From positions 28,431,568-28,495,567 of the forward strand of contig CM041533.1 of assembly GCA_023238725.1 (NCBI GenBank): a stretch of 64,000 nt of DNA, in the 5' to 3' direction. The position numbers and the translations under genes are program-made. The notes beneath the pieces were generated by a model. The model ran no database searches, had not been told where the DNA came from, and saw nothing but the letters and a program-made list of their open reading frames with translations. The stretch comes from Scortum barcoo (Eukaryota > Chordata > Actinopteri > Centrarchiformes > Terapontidae). Below, piece by piece: positions 24,650 through 36,879 of this stretch. Numbering within the stretch: position 1 is the first letter of the stretch; every line of letters begins with the position of its first letter.

Positions 24650-27600
24650 AATTTTCCCTAAACAGTAAAATACTTCTTTGGTAATGGAATATGGTTTATT
24701 GATGATAATCATTTCTCTTAGATTGGTTGTCATGCACAAGACACTTTTCACAGAATTTATGTTCGAGCCTTTGTCACAGTGGTTAATATATGCTTTTAAA
24801 AGTTTCATCTACTACTACAAAGACCAATGAATTTAACAATATAGACCATCCTTGTAATCAAATTATATTCAATATCAAATAAGTTCTTGGAAGAATTAAC
24901 ATGTTTGCTCAGGTATTCTGCCTTTACAGCATATACACCACACAACACAAAGCCATAATGCAGCATTATTTAACCTTTAATATTTTGTTGTGAAAACTCA
25001 ATAATCATTGTAAGTAATGAACAGTCTATGCTTAGTCTATGATGTATAATTAACAATAGATTTTGTCAGAGAAGATACATTTAAGAGTGGATCAATGATG
25101 GAGTGCTATCTGTTCTGTGTAACAATGGCCTTATGATTCATTTTCAGTGATTCCTGAAAATATCTTGTATGTTACAACCAAATGTATGATATTAGATATA
25201 ACTTATTTTACAGGTTTAAAATTTACAAATAATTTCCATGAAGTTATAACACTGTCCAGGAACCTTTCTGGAATTAGGCAATTTATAGGAAAGGAGAGGA
25301 TGGATTAGGAAATCACAGACATGAACAATAAAGCATTACTTTATTTTTATTTTTATTTTATTTTTTAGATCAACAATTTTATTAAGATCAATGAGTTCTG
25401 TTCTGAGTAACATTTTTCAGATATTTTTAATTATTTAAAGCTGCTGGTGTTTGAATGGTCTTTTCAAAACAAAATATTTGCCCTTTGAAACCAGCCACAT
25501 GATGCCATGTGATATATATTTATGTATTTGGATGAAAGAATTCAGTTAGTAATATTTGAGTTCGGAATTAAGTTTACATCAGGAGAAGAAAAAGCACTGT
25601 CTTAAAATTATTTCGACCCTGATTGCTGGATTTCTCCTAACGTATTTTTGTTACAATGTGATTGTGGTGCCTAGTTTAGCATGCAAATACTAGCTGGTTT
25701 TGCTTTGTTAGTTTGGATGTCAGAGGAAAAGAGTGCTCATACAGTTACAGTAGTTCTGAGTAGGTGTTTGGGATGGATTATAGAAGTTAAGTTGGTGTTA
25801 AGTCAGTTGTGAAATTTGTTAGTTTTCTTTCACTTGTTTTCAGCCTCAGTCTCAACAAGGTTATAGTATGTTGCTTAGAGTGTATTTTTTAGATTGATGC
25901 TCCATTTGTTTATAGAGTCTCTCTGAAACTCCCATCAGAAACACCACTGGCATGTGTCTTCTTCATTCCATCTCTGGGAATTTAATGCTGTCCACTATCT
26001 GCAGAGAAGTAGCCTCTTGTTTCTTCTTGGACAAAAACACAGATGACTGATACATAGAGTATCATTGTTTTGCAGAAAAATAAAATTACCAGCTTTAAAT
26101 TCTGTTTCTATATCATAAGGATATAAGAATGACAGTAAACAACTGATAGAAAACCTGCTGTGACCTTTTCATCCAGGCTTTGTTATAATAGTGTAACATA
26201 GCATACCTGCTTTTCCTGAAAACTCTGGTAGGTTTGTTCAACCTGCACAGACACAATTAAAAGTGATGAAAAATGCTATGTAAACTACATATCTGTAGAC
26301 TGACCCACTGAACTGTAACTATTTACACTCACTATCCCCTATCACCACATTAGACAGGGTCTGGGATTTCTCTGAATATTTGCCCTTACGCAAATTAACT
26401 TTTCACTTAGTAGTTTTCATGTTAAGTATAAATTTAGTTAAAAAAATGCAACCTGCTAGTTGCTTTTCAAGTGAGAAATACTATAATTAAATAAAAATAA
26501 AGTTTAAATAATAGCAATCATGTGTGATTAAATTATAATTAAATTATAGAGTTTTAACTTTGGCTATATTTTTTTGTCATTTCTTTTCCTTTAAAAGGGA
26601 TTACAATACACGGAAGCTACAAAGTTGTGAAATAACATGTACAATACAATATGCCGCAGTTGTATGTCTGTCAGGGAGCACACACTGTACATACTGTAGG
26701 GTGTACATACTTTTATTTGAACAGTTGAAATTTATTGTGGAGGCTGTGTTTTATGAGTTTTCAAACTCTTGTCTCTGCTGACTGATTTGGGTTAGGATTA
26801 AGGTTAGCCCTACTCATTAATTACTGAGGACTGTGGATGCTCCATGAAAAAATGCAGGGTCAAAAAAGTTTAAAATAGCTTCATTTTTGCCAAAACATAT
26901 GGCACTGTCAAATGTCATTTTGCTGTTTAATTCATCACTATAGATGATAAAATGAGTCTGTGTCTGCTTTACTCAGGGGTGATTTTAGAAATGAAATAAG
27001 GTTGCTAGTGAAGAAAGAGATAATTTGAGAAGGGAACAGGGACGGTATTCAAACAGCACTGGTCTGATATTTCTTATATATATAAAATATTGTTTTGAGG
27101 AGAACAGGGAAGAGAAGGTAAGGTTATCTTGTACCTATCAGGAAGGTCTTTACGAGCTGAATTATAATTGGCAGTTGAAATAGAACCTTGGTCATTTATT
27201 TCTTGAGACCAGTTAGTGTGGAGCTATGTTTAAGCTTGTCTATGAAATAGGTGTTGACTGTGACAGTGTATGGAGAAAGCTCAAACGTGTTGTTTGTTTA
27301 AACTGTATTTGTACAGTATAGTTTCTATTAATGCTATCTATTACTTTTGCCCTAACAGGACAATCTATTATGAACGATATCTGAAGTAATAATTACAACC
27401 TTTTTTTCTATATGTAGGTTTCTACATCACTCTATATTGTGTATGGGTTTAAGGAATTTTGATGCCTATTTTCTATAACATGTCTTGACTGCATTTTGAA
27501 TATTTGGCCTGATTTCGAAATACAACATGTATCATGTTGACTGTTGCTGGTGATATAGTGCATGTATTGTTATCACTTATTTTACATTTTACTGTTTTTT

Positions 27601-28130
27601 CTTTTCTTTTTGTTTTGTTTTTTGGCAGTTGTTTCAATGGATTCAATTATTAAAATGTGAGTTTACATTTTACATCACGTGTTTTTGTGTTCTCTGTCAC
27701 CTGCCTTTGATTTGCTGGTTTGAGAATCATTTTGCAAGCAACAGAAAATTTATGATTGTTGTCACTATGCTAATGTGCTACAATTTAAAAAGAAAAAATT
27801 CATCAACAATAAACAAAAAATCATGGAGGATAGGACACTGAGTAACATTAATTTAACATTTTCAATCCACTTGTAGGAATTTCTTTGTTCAACATTACAA
27901 TCAAAGTAAAATTGGCATTATTTTACATCTGTTTCCCATAAAAATAACTTATATGATATGATAATTAGATTTGAATAACACTTCTGTTATTGCAGTCCTC
28001 CTCTTTGATAGCTTGCAGATCTCTAACTGATTTGATTCCACATGCTGTAACTGCTATTCTTCTACAGATTATTCATTGGGTCAACATTGACTTTGAAACT
28101 CAATGTAAAAAGAAGGGATTTCTTACAAAA
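24650..28130. other. intergenic, no gene seen
   Basis: A 3.5-kb AT-rich interval. All open frames are short, lack splice-site context and have no recognisable motif. No repeat family was assigned. Confidence 0.5.
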
Positions 28131-28131
28131 T

Positions 28132-28740
28132 TCAGATTCAAATTTATTTATTTAAAGCCCAAAATCACAAACACTGTTTGCCTCGGAGGGCTTTACAATC
28201 TGTACAGTTGTGACACCCTCTGTCCTTTGACCCTTGATCCGGTTCAGGAAAAACTCCCTTTCTGGGTAAAAGAAGAAACCTGAGGAAGAACCACAGATGA
28301 GGGATCCCTCTCCCTGGGACAGACAGACGTGCAATAGATGCCACATGTACAGAGAACATCATCATCAATCATACATTAAGTTAAACATGGGTCGTAATAA
28401 ACTGTAGCTATACTGAGTTCATGGGTTTAGTCCATGTGTGAAGGTATCACAGGTAATGAAAAAGGAGTCTGTGAGTCCAGGTGCATCTCTAGATGTCCTC
28501 ATATGGAGCTCTGGTCCACTCGACCTTCTCTCCGACAACAGACACAGATCATGTGTCCCCACCAGGCCAGTGAACCTCAGACAGATGGACCACAACCAGA
28601 AGTCAGTGAGGAACCTGCAAGACTCGAGGACCGGGGCTCCAGCAGTAACATGCACTTTACAGGACATCAGTGTGTTCACTTCAACCACTTTAATCAGTCT
28701 ATAGGCTGACTCCATTTCACCTGTGTCTCCTATTGCGACT
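28132..28740. repeat. dispersed repeat (GCCTCGGAGGGCTTTACAA type)
   Basis: The block GTTTGCCTCGGAGGGCTTTA, then GACCCTTGATCCGGTTCAGG, AAACTCCC, GGAAGAACCACAGA and GAGGGATCCCTCTCCC, follows the order of a very common non-coding fish repeat known to me by sequence but not by mechanism. It opens with AAATTTATTTATTTAAAGCC. It is followed immediately by Penelope-like coding remnants. Confidence 0.55.
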
Positions 28741-28789
28741 AATCTATATATAGAGGAAGCAGAGAGCAAGGCTCTATCCCGTTTTCACA

Positions 28790-30010
28790 GGTACTCTTCC
28801 CAGCCACTGGTTTAGATATGTGGATGACACCTGGGCCTAGATCAAGGCACAAGAAGCTGAGGCCTTCACAGACAACACAGTGGACTACAACATCAAGTTC
28901 ACCAATGAAGATGTTATGGGAAATTTTCTGGCCTTTATACTGTGCTGTACACATCGAAGCTGACAGAAGTGTACAGAAAACCCCCGAACACTGATCAGTA
29001 TCTACTATTTGATTGCCATCATCCACTACAGCACAAGCTGGAGATTATGAGGACCCTATACCAGCAGGCTCAGAGAGTGCCCACAAGGGCAGAAAAACAT
29101 TAGGGATGCGCTTAAAACATGTGGATATCCACACTGGGCAATTGTGAAAAACACAAAAAAAAGAGGAAAACAGACATACATGCAACAACATTATCATCCC
29201 CTACATTACAGGTATATCTGAAAATGGAAGAATTTTAATAATCATGACATTTCAGTGCATTTCAAGCCCAACAACACTGAGACAGCAGCTAGTCCACCCT
29301 AAGGACGTAACAACCATACATAATAACAATGTCATACATGCTGTTCAATGCAGTTAGGAATGCTCAGACCTGTACAATGCGAAAACAAAACAACCGCATA
29401 AGCATATGGCCCAACACAGGAGAGCCAACTCCTCAGGTCAGGATTCAGCAGTCCACCTACACCTACTAAGGACAAGGGACACTCTTTCCACGACAGCAAT
29501 GTATATGTTTTGGCCAGAGAAGACAGATGGTTTGAAGGAGGAGTGAAAGAAGCCATCTATAGCCACTGCAGGAACTTGAAGTGGCTCAGACCGGCGGACC
29601 AATAAGTGGTTTGACCCATTGGATGCGTTGCTTGGTCACAGCCCAGCCTTGATACTGCAGCAACAGAGGACTCTGCTTCTACATTCTTAGAAATCAGGGA
29701 AAACACAAAGACGGATGACCAGTTGGTTGAAGTTAAATCATATGACCAACATGATGCTTGTTAAATGCTATGACGCTAACTGATGTCTGTTGTTGCCCTA
29801 GCCACAGACATATTTCCCAACATGTTTTTTTTTTCAGCATAACGTTCTGCAGGGTATAGAAACAAGTGTGTTTACCCCTGCGGTCACCAGCAGCCCTTGT
29901 CCCATGTCGCTGGCAGAAGCACACACACACTGAGGGATAAAGAATTTTACCTGTTCTAACTCGCTATACTGATTTTCTGTTTTAGTAATTATGTTTACAG
30001 AGCTGTGAAT
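28790..30010 (+). mobile_element. Penelope-like element (PLE) relic
   Basis: The plus strand carries, in order, a reverse-transcriptase palm motif (WFRYVDDTW at about 28809-28835, then a stop), more RT-like sequence (FTNEDVMGNFLAF) and a GIY-YIG-like endonuclease segment (QCS-stop-ECSDLY, then KTKQPHKHMAQHRRANSSGQ). An acidic tail follows (TEDSASTFLEIRENTKTDDQ) ending near 29760, then a tail to about 30010. RT plus C-terminal GIY-YIG is the hallmark of Penelope-like elements. The N-terminus is missing; stops and indels are scattered throughout. Confidence 0.75.
29660..30010 (+). repeat. PLE 3' tail, copy A
   Basis: This segment is closely related to 31595-32066. Both contain the phrases GATGACCAGT, AAATCATATGACCA, ATGCTATGACGCTAACTG, CCAACATGTTTTTT, TTTACCCCTGC and TTCTGTTTTAGTA. 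Copy A lacks about 110 nt present in copy B. In copy A it continues in frame from the PLE coding region, which supports PLE 3' end or pseudo-LTR over a gypsy LTR. Confidence 0.7.
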
Positions 30011-30364
30011 TTTACTGTTATTCACCAGCAACAATGATCATTAGGTGAGTATCAGCAAGACAGAAATCAAGGGCATTATTAAATAGAGACTGAAGGTAAG
30101 GTGGCAAGATCAATGGGAGGAAGAGAGGAAAGGATGGTGGTTTTACAAGAAAGGTGGAAAATAATATCAAGGCTGACATTTGGACACAGTGGACTAAACA
30201 GCTCACTGTTCAAAATTATAAACATAATAGAGTCAGATATGACAACTGTAAGCAAGAAGAAACAGTAGAGCATGTAATGGTACACTGTCAGACAAAAAAA
30301 GGCAGGAACCAGGCATATGATTCAGAACCTACACTATTTCAGTCGGTGGCAATACTTCAGATTC

Positions 30365-30770
30365 AGATTCAGAATTCCTTTATTCAGAATTCAGTGAGAA
30401 ACTTTATAAGACAGTCCCACAGCGGGGAAAGTCCCACAGCGGGGAAAATCACAGTAACATAAAAGTAACAGCAGCGAAAACACACAGTGGAAAGATAGAC
30501 AGTAAGAAATGTAAGACATAAGATAAAATAAAATAACCGGTGCTCACCGGTGCTGGCAGAGAGTGGTCTACGCCTGCAGAAATCCACCACCCAGCTTGGT
30601 TTGACCAGCATTGATCTGGAGGTTGTTCCGTTCCACAGGCACACAGTCCAGTCCAGTCCAGTCAAAGTCCTGAATAAGTCCTCTGTACTCTCTGTCCCCA
30701 CTCTGTCGTCCCCATCTGTGATGAGGCCTAAACAACAGCAGAGTCATCAGAGAACTTCTGGAGATGACAT
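30365..30770 (-). mobile_element. CR1/L2/Rex1-type LINE, 3' fragment
   Basis: On the minus strand, RT-derived sequence (DREYRGLIQDF, then NNLQINAGQTK) is joined, after a deletion, to the LINE tail with a duplicated CCCCGCTGTGGGACT block and a terminal GAATCTGAATCTGAA run (plus-strand coordinates about 30360-30380). RT segments normally between them (SYKYLGVHL) are missing. It lies between the two PLE tail copies. Confidence 0.75.
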
Positions 30771-31074
30771 GATGGTGTATTGTATGAAAAGTGCACTGTT
30801 TCTTTGTTTGGGGAAGAAGAAGAAGCAAACTGACTATACATTATCTCAAAAGAGGTAATTTTTTAGTTTTCTTTTCATTCTGTGGAAAATGTCGAGACCC
30901 CAGAGTCTGAAGGGATTCATTTACCAGTGGCTAACTGCGGTTATCACAGAGATAATCGAAGATAATCAAGAGGACACCAACTGAGTATGAAGAGGAGATG
31001 GAGTGGAGATGCTTTACATTATTAATCTGGATGTGCAAAGTAGCATGCAAGCAAAGTGCTAAAATACATTTAGT

Positions 31075-31594
31075 AGACGCTCCATCCCACCAGTTCCAAA
31101 AGGATAAAGACTTTGTCCCGAGTTGTGACACCACCATCCCCTCTTCTCACCTCCTTGCCCCTCTAACATGGGGAATTGAAGAGAGGGTCAAGGCCATGCA
31201 GGAGAACCAACCAGGGTCTAGCGCTTGTCCACAGAATCTGCTATTCGTCCCTACTTCTCTGTGGACCAATGTGAACCATCATTGTGGTACTTTGTCAAGG
31301 CTTGCCCCATCTGCAACAGTCGCAAACCTTCCCACCACGTCTTCTGCAGCCCCTGGGATAGCCCCATCGCCCCTGGTCTCATACCTTCCTGGACTTTGTC
31401 ATGGGTCTGCCACTGTACCATTCTGACGGTGGTAGACCGGTTCTCTGTAAGATGGCCCACTTTGTGCCCCTACGCAAACTGCAAGGAAAATGGTGGAACT
31501 GATGCTGATGCACATCTTACATCTGCATGAACCGACTGGGGTCCTCAGTCCATCTCTGTGTTTTGGAAGGAATTTGGTGCTCTGGTGGGGACCA
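31075..31594 (+). mobile_element. Ty3/gypsy integrase remnant
   Basis: Plus-strand fragments in three frames follow the order of a gypsy integrase: PSCDTTIPSSHLLAPLTWGIEERV (given in parts: PSCDTTIP, LLAPLTWGIEERV), CPQNLLFVP, FVKACPICNSRKPSHH (zinc-binding C-x2-C), then ILTVVDRFS (catalytic core). The second Asp block and everything after are lost at the junction with PLE tail copy B. This gypsy type is different from the Gmr1-like element further right. It is heavily frameshifted. Confidence 0.65.
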
Positions 31595-32066
31595 CGTCTG
31601 CTTCTATGTTTTTAGAGGATGTGGAAGACAGATACAGATGACCAGTCAATTGAAGGTAAATCATATGACCAGTATGATGCTTATTTAATGCTATGACGCT
31701 AACTGTTGTTTGTTGTTGCACTAGACAAAAGCTGAGTTACATGCGAGCACTAACCATTAATCGTCTCATTAATGGCTGGCTAAACCAATCACACAAGTGT
31801 TCATGTTGTCACATTAAGACAAAACTTAACATTTATTGTTTTCCAACATGTTTTTTAGGCAAAAATGGCACGGACAATATTCAGCAGAGCCTAGACACGA
31901 GTGTATTTACCCCTGCAGTCACCAGTAGCCCTTGCCCTATGTCACCAGCAGAATGACACATGTCGAGGTATAAAAGCACTTTACTTGTTCTACCTTGCCA
32001 CAGTGTTGTTCTGTTTTAGTAGTTTTTCTGAATATACACGTTACAATACAAAACTTGTGTTGAAAC
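31595..32066 (+). repeat. PLE 3' tail, copy B
   Basis: It begins with the same TSASMFLE-like frame seen at the end of PLE copy A and then runs in parallel with 29660-30010, with an extra segment of about 110 nt (about 31735-31845). It carries a TATA-like GGTATAAAAGCAC near 31970. It ends where the Tc1-like element begins. It may be an independent truncated PLE insertion or the second pseudo-LTR of one element. Confidence 0.65.
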
Positions 32067-32068
32067 TA

Positions 32069-33539
32069 CAGTGGGGCAAAAAAATGGGGAAAAATGGGAA
32101 AAAAAATCCAGAAAATCGCATTGTCTGATTTTTAAAGAATTTATTTGCAAATTATGGTGGAAAATAAGTATTTGGTCAATAACAAAAGTTCATCTCAATA
32201 CTTTGTTATATACCCTTTGTTGGCAATGACAGAGGTCAAATGTTTTCTGTAAGTCTTCACAAGGTTTTCACACACTGTTGCTGTTGCTGGTATTTTGGCC
32301 CATTCCTCCATGCAGATCTCCTCTAGAGCAGTGATGTTTTGGGGCTGTCGCTGGGCAACACGGACTTTCAACTCCCTCCAAAGATTTTCTATGGGGTTGA
32401 GATCTGGAGACTGGCTAGGCCACTCCAGGACCTTGAAATGCTTCTTACGAAGCCACTCCTTCGTTGCCCAGGTACTACTACCTGGTCAATGTTTTGGGAT
32501 CATTGTCATGCTGAAAGACCCAGCCACGTTTCATCTTCAATGCCCTTGCTGATGGAAGGAGGTTTTCACTCAAAATCTCACGATACATGGCCCCATTCAT
32601 TCTTTCCTTTACACGGATCAGTCGTCCTGGTCCCTTTGCAGAAAAACAGCCCCAAAGCATGATGTTTCCACCCCCATGCTTCACAGTAGGTATGGTGTTC
32701 TTTGGATGCAACTCAGCATTCTTTCTCCTCCAAACACGACAAGTTGAGTTTTTACCAAAAAGTTCTATTTTGGTTTCATCTGACCATATGACATTCTCCT
32801 AATCCTCTTCTGGATTATCCAAATGCTCTCTAGCAAACTTCAGACGGGCCTGGACATGTACTGGCTTAAGCAGGGGGACACGTCTGGCACTGCAGGATTT
32901 GAGTCCCTGGCGGCGTAGTGTGTTACTGATGGTAGCCTTTGTTACTTTGGTCCCAGCTCTCTGCAGGTCATTCACTAGGTCCCCCCATGTGGTTCTGGGA
33001 TTTTTGCTCACCGTTCTCGTGATCATTTTGACCCCACGGGGTGAGATCTTGCGTGGAGCCCCAGATCGAGGGAGATTATCAGTGGTCTTGTATGTCTTCC
33101 ATTTTGTAATAATTGCTCCCACAGTTGATTTCTTCACACCAAGCTGCTTACCTATTGCAGATTCAGTCTTCCCAGCCTGGTGCAGGTCTACAATTTTGTT
33201 TCTGGTGTCCTTTGACAGCTCTTTGGTCTTGGCCATAGTGGAGTTTGGAGTCTGACTGTTTGAGGTTGAGGACAGGTGTCTTTTATACTGATAACAAGTC
33301 TCAAACAGGTGCCATTAATACAGGTAACGAGTGGAGGACAGAGGAGCCTCTTAAAGAAGAAGTTACAGGTCTGTGAGAGCCAGAAATCTTGCTTGTTTGT
33401 AGGTGACCAAATACTTATTTTACTGAGGAATTTACCAATTAATTCATTAAAAATCCTACAATGTGATTTCCTGGATTCTTTCCCCCCATTCTGTCTCTCA
33501 TAGTTGAAGTGGCTGACTAAATACTTTTTTGTCCCACTG
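32069..33539 (-). mobile_element. Tc1-like transposon, copy 1 (near full length)
   Basis: It begins CAGTGGGGCAAAAAA after a TA and ends with the inverse TTTTTTGTCCCACTG; the right flanking TA has become TG. The transposase is on the minus strand. The right terminal region lacks about 60 nt that copy 2 (47081) retains just inside its left end. It is inserted directly after PLE tail copy B. Confidence 0.9.
32205..33236 (-). pseudogene. Tc1 transposase, copy 1
   Basis: The start at 33236 gives MAKTKELSKDTRNKIVDLHQ, an intact paired-like helix-turn-helix DNA-binding domain (AIGKQLGVKKSTVGAIITKW; second HTH around TKATISNTLRRQGL). At 32799-32801 the Trp codon ahead of ENVIWSDETKIELF has become TAG, giving a 145-residue truncated product. 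The catalytic region continues after the stop with the first Asp (SDETK) and second Asp (QHDNDPK). An indel near 32470-32495 then breaks the frame before SPDLNPIENLWREL. It matches copy 2 closely, so the lesions are recent relative to the family. Confidence 0.9.
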
Positions 33540-33596
33540 TGTCATTACTGGCTAGGAACATATATACAACCTCAAACTGGACTTGTGTATTAAGTC

Positions 33597-34080
33597 ATAA
33601 CCCCAATTCCAAAAACATTGGGACATTATGTAAAAGGTAAATGAAAAGAAAATACAATGATTTGCAAATCTCATAACCCATATTTTATTCACAATAGAAC
33701 ATAGACAACATATCAGATGTTTAAAGTGAGACATTTTACTATTTCATGCAAAATATTAGCCCATTTTGAATTTAATAGCATGAAACACCTCTCAGAAACA
33801 TTGGGACAGGGGCAACAAAAGGCTGAAAAAGGTGAGTTCTAATAAGAAACAGCTGAAGAAGCATTCTGCAACTAATTAGATTAATTGGCAACAGGTCAGC
33901 AAGATGACTGGGTATAAAAAGAGCATCTTAGAAAGGCTGAATCTCTCAGAAGAAGGTTCACCAGTCAAAAAATTGTGGAACAATTTCAGAAAAATTTTCC
34001 TCAGCAGAAAATTAGGAAGACTTTGAATATCCCAACATCTACAGTTCATAATATCATCATGTGCCTGTGTCACATTAATG
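33597..34080. repeat. DNA-transposon-like teleost repeat, partial
   Basis: It starts AACCCCAATTCCAAAAACAT, followed by TTGGGACA, GATTTGCAAATCTCATAACC, and later ACATTGGGACAGGGGCAACA. This arrangement belongs to a widespread fish repeat I recall with a CCCCAATTCC terminus. The right end and any transposase are not recognisable here. Confidence 0.5.
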
Positions 34081-34790
34081 AAAATGCATGCCTAGTGCTT
34101 AAGGTTCTACTGTTAGGGCTCACACTGGCAGATTTAAGGACCCCGAAAAATACAGACCAGAGAGAAGGACCAGGCAACAGAGTCAGGCTTCACAGAAAAA
34201 ACAAGTATCTTTAATGAGAGCAAGCAGAGTGCGTTTTATCAGGTAGTGCGCTGGGGAGTTAACCCCGGTTGCGGAGAGTCACTAAAAGGGGCTGGGATCA
34301 CTGGAGCTGGCGTGGCTGGCGAGGAGTGGTCAGGTGTGTGTATGTGTGGCAGAACTAAAAGAGCTGGCGCAATGCTGGCAATGGAACGCGATGGAGCTAT
34401 TGTATGCTGCTATCTGGTCTGCACTTGCTATCCAAAGTTTCATTTTCACCATGTATAATAACAATAAAGGTTTTCAATCAATTAATAAGTCTTCTGACGC
34501 CAAACCAAACTAGAAGACACCTTTGAGTAAGTTTGTTGCTCGCCAGCAAATGAGGCCCACCTTCTTTGCACATGCTTACAGTATTCTAAGACCATGGTTA
34601 CTCATTCAGCTATGTGATTAAAGGTGGAATGTTGAGTCTAGAGCCTCTAGAATTCTGTGACCTAAATAATGATAATAAAATTCCAGTTAAATATCAACCA
34701 TATCGATGGGGGGTATGACGTCACTGAGCTGAGAGGTCAGACTGGCACTGAGCTCCCACTCCCATCAACCGTGACTTAAATTTTACCCAC
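34081..34790. other. no gene seen
   Basis: No coding feature recognised. The last part (about 34700-34840), GC-richer than its surroundings, probably belongs to the 5' untranslated region of the L1 element that follows. Confidence 0.4.
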
Positions 34791-34846
34791 CACAGACCGG
34801 CTTTTTTTATATATATATCTTGCTGACCATTCTAAGCTTCCTAACG

Positions 34847-35690
34847 ATGTCAAACAAGGAAAGTGGCCCGGTTCCGGCCGAAAAACTAAGTAAATTTCAA
34901 AGAACAACGAGAAACCGACAGGACGTCGAGGTGCAAGATGGCAGCTCGGGTGCTGGTGGCTGCTCATTACAGCTAGTTCAAGTTATAGTTCAAGTATTAC
35001 AGCTAGTTCAAGTTACCGAGAGCATCGGCAAGTTGTTAGAGGTGGAGCTGACCAAATTTGCGAACGCTCTGGAAGTTATGACAACCCGGGTGGAAGGCAA
35101 CAGTAAAAGACTGGACGAAGCTGAGGGCCGAGTGTCCACAATGGAGGACTTGCTAGCTACCACCGAAAACAAACTCCGGGAAATTGAGAAGAAGTTACAA
35201 ACTCTCACAGAAAAAGCAAATGACATGGAGAACAGGTCGAGACGGGACAATATCAGGATTGTTGGCTTAAAGGAGGGAGTTGAAGTTGAGCAACCTGTTG
35301 CTTTCTTTGAACGCTGGCTGCCAAAAATACTGAACTTGGATACTAAACGGGGCATAATTAAAATCGACCGGGCGCACAGAGGGCCCGGACCCACCAGCGG
35401 CAACCGCCCCAGACCCATCATCATCAAGCTGCACAACTCCGGGGAGAAACAGCGGATCATGGCTGCACTAAGGGAGAGATGGCAGCTGACACATGAGGGA
35501 CAGACGCTGTACATTCAGCAGGATTTCCCAGCTGCAGTGAAGGAGAAGCGGTGCAGTTTCAATAAGGTGTGTGAACGTCTGGACAGAACATCCGCTTCTT
35601 CATGTGGTTCCCCGCCGTCCTAACCTTAACGTACAACAGAGAGAAAAATGCTTTCCATTCCCCCCAAGCTCATCTAAGTTTAAACTGCTA
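34847..35690 (+). pseudogene. L1-type LINE ORF1 protein
   Basis: A long frame, with ATG at 34847 as the likely start (MSNKESGPVPAEKL). It encodes a coiled coil (about residues 75-140, heptads around TRVEGNSKRLDEAEG and KLREIEKKLQTLTEK), then the RRM block NRSRRDNIRIVGLKEG, then the C-terminal domain with RPIIIKLHNSGEKQRIM. That order matches the trimeric RNA-binding ORF1p of L1 elements. Near 35580 the frame shifts: the expected FFMWFPAVLTLTYN continues in the next frame and ends by about 35690. No L1 ORF2 follows; a different LINE begins at about 35880. A 12-codon tandem duplication lies at the start (two QLVQV repeats). Confidence 0.75.
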
Positions 35691-35879
35691 TATTAAAGTC
35701 TAAATTCAGCTGTGCACATTAAGGTTGGGGAAAAAAAAAACAAAACAGTTAGCTAATATAGCCACACTGCACTTGATAAGTCAGGGCTGCCACGGCTGTG
35801 ATGTCTCAAAAGGTTAACCCCTGAGGAGCAAAGGGTCTGACATAATCCTTCTTTAATTATTATTACCGGGCTCTTAAGG

Positions 35880-36879
35880 TTTATGCAGTGAGCAGGCTGC
35901 AGACACAGCACCCTGATGCCCTCCTCCTCATCTCTGGAGACTTCAATCATGCCTCTCCATCCTTCCTCTCTGCCCAAATTCAACCCAAGTATGTCACATG
36001 CCACACCAGAGACAATAAAACACTGGACCTGTTTTATGCCAACACCAAGGAGGCATACCACTCACTCCCTCTTCCTCCCCTGGGCCGGCCGAGCCGACCA
36101 CAACCTTGTGCATCTCATGCACCTGCCTGTGTATAAGACTCTTGTGCACAGGCAGCCTGCTGTCACCCGCACTGTGAAGAAATGGTCTGAAGAAGCCGAG
36201 GAGGCCCTGAAAGACTGTTTCAACACAACACTATGGGATGTTTTCAGTGACGCCCATGGGGAGGATATCGACAGTTTCACCTCACTGCCTGATGGACTAT
36301 ATAAACTTTTGTGTGGAGAACACCGTACCCACCAGGACTGTATGGAGCCTCTCCAACAGCAAGCCCTGGATTACCCCAGACATTAAGGCTCTCTTGAAGG
36401 AGAAGAGGAGAGCTTTTGTGTCTGGAAATAAAGAGGAGCTGAAGTCTGTGCAGAGGGAGCTGAGGAGGATGATCAGGAAGGGGAAGAACAGCTACAGGAG
36501 GAAGATGGAGCATCAGCTGCAGCAGAATAACATCTGTGGTGTCTGGAAGGGACTTAAGACCATCTCAGGCTTCAATGAGCCCAAAGTCCCAGCCTGTGGG
36601 AGACCAGGAGGTGGGCAAATGACCTGAACTTATTTTTCAACAGATTTGATCAGGCATCCGCCCCTGCTTGGGGACAAGCTGCAGCTAGCTGGAGTGGGCC
36701 ATCACCTCACAACATGGATTTTGGACTACCTCACACACAGACCACAGTTTGTGAGGGTGCAGGGCTTTGAGTCAGATTGGCTTCTCTGCAGCACCAGTGC
36801 TCCACAGGGAACGGTTCTGGCTCCTTTCCTGTTCACACCATACACCATCATGTCATGTCTAGAAGTTGTCTGATGATGA
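35880..36879 (+). mobile_element. CR1/L2/Rex1-type LINE, left segment
   Basis: Plus-strand fragments cover the C-terminal half of the endonuclease (LLLISGDFNHA, KTLDLFYANTKEAY, then DHNLVHL in another frame), the linker (KPWITPDIKALLKEKRRAF, RRMIRKGKNSYRRK) and, after a frameshift at about 36625 and a deletion near 36660, RT motifs HHLTTWILDYLTHRPQFV and SAPQGTVLAPFLFT. The fingers and first palm residues of the RT are deleted. It is interrupted at 36879 by a solo LTR; the reading resumes at 37557 with DSAVVGLITDGDD-like sequence. Confidence 0.8.

Noticed and set aside
29660..32066. A gypsy retrotransposon with LTRs at 29660-30010 and 31595-32066
   Set aside because: Direct repeats around a gypsy integrase fragment looked like LTRs, and copy B has a TATA-like box. 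But the repeat begins inside the Penelope-like coding frame in copy A, has no TG...CA ends, and lacks a polypurine tract or primer site. A PLE tail explains it better.
32899..33255. A plus-strand hydrophobic protein of about 118 residues
   Set aside because: It is the antisense of the Tc1 transposase DNA-binding domain.
35008..35514. A 168-residue minus-strand protein
   Set aside because: It is the antisense of the L1 ORF1 coiled-coil and RRM region.
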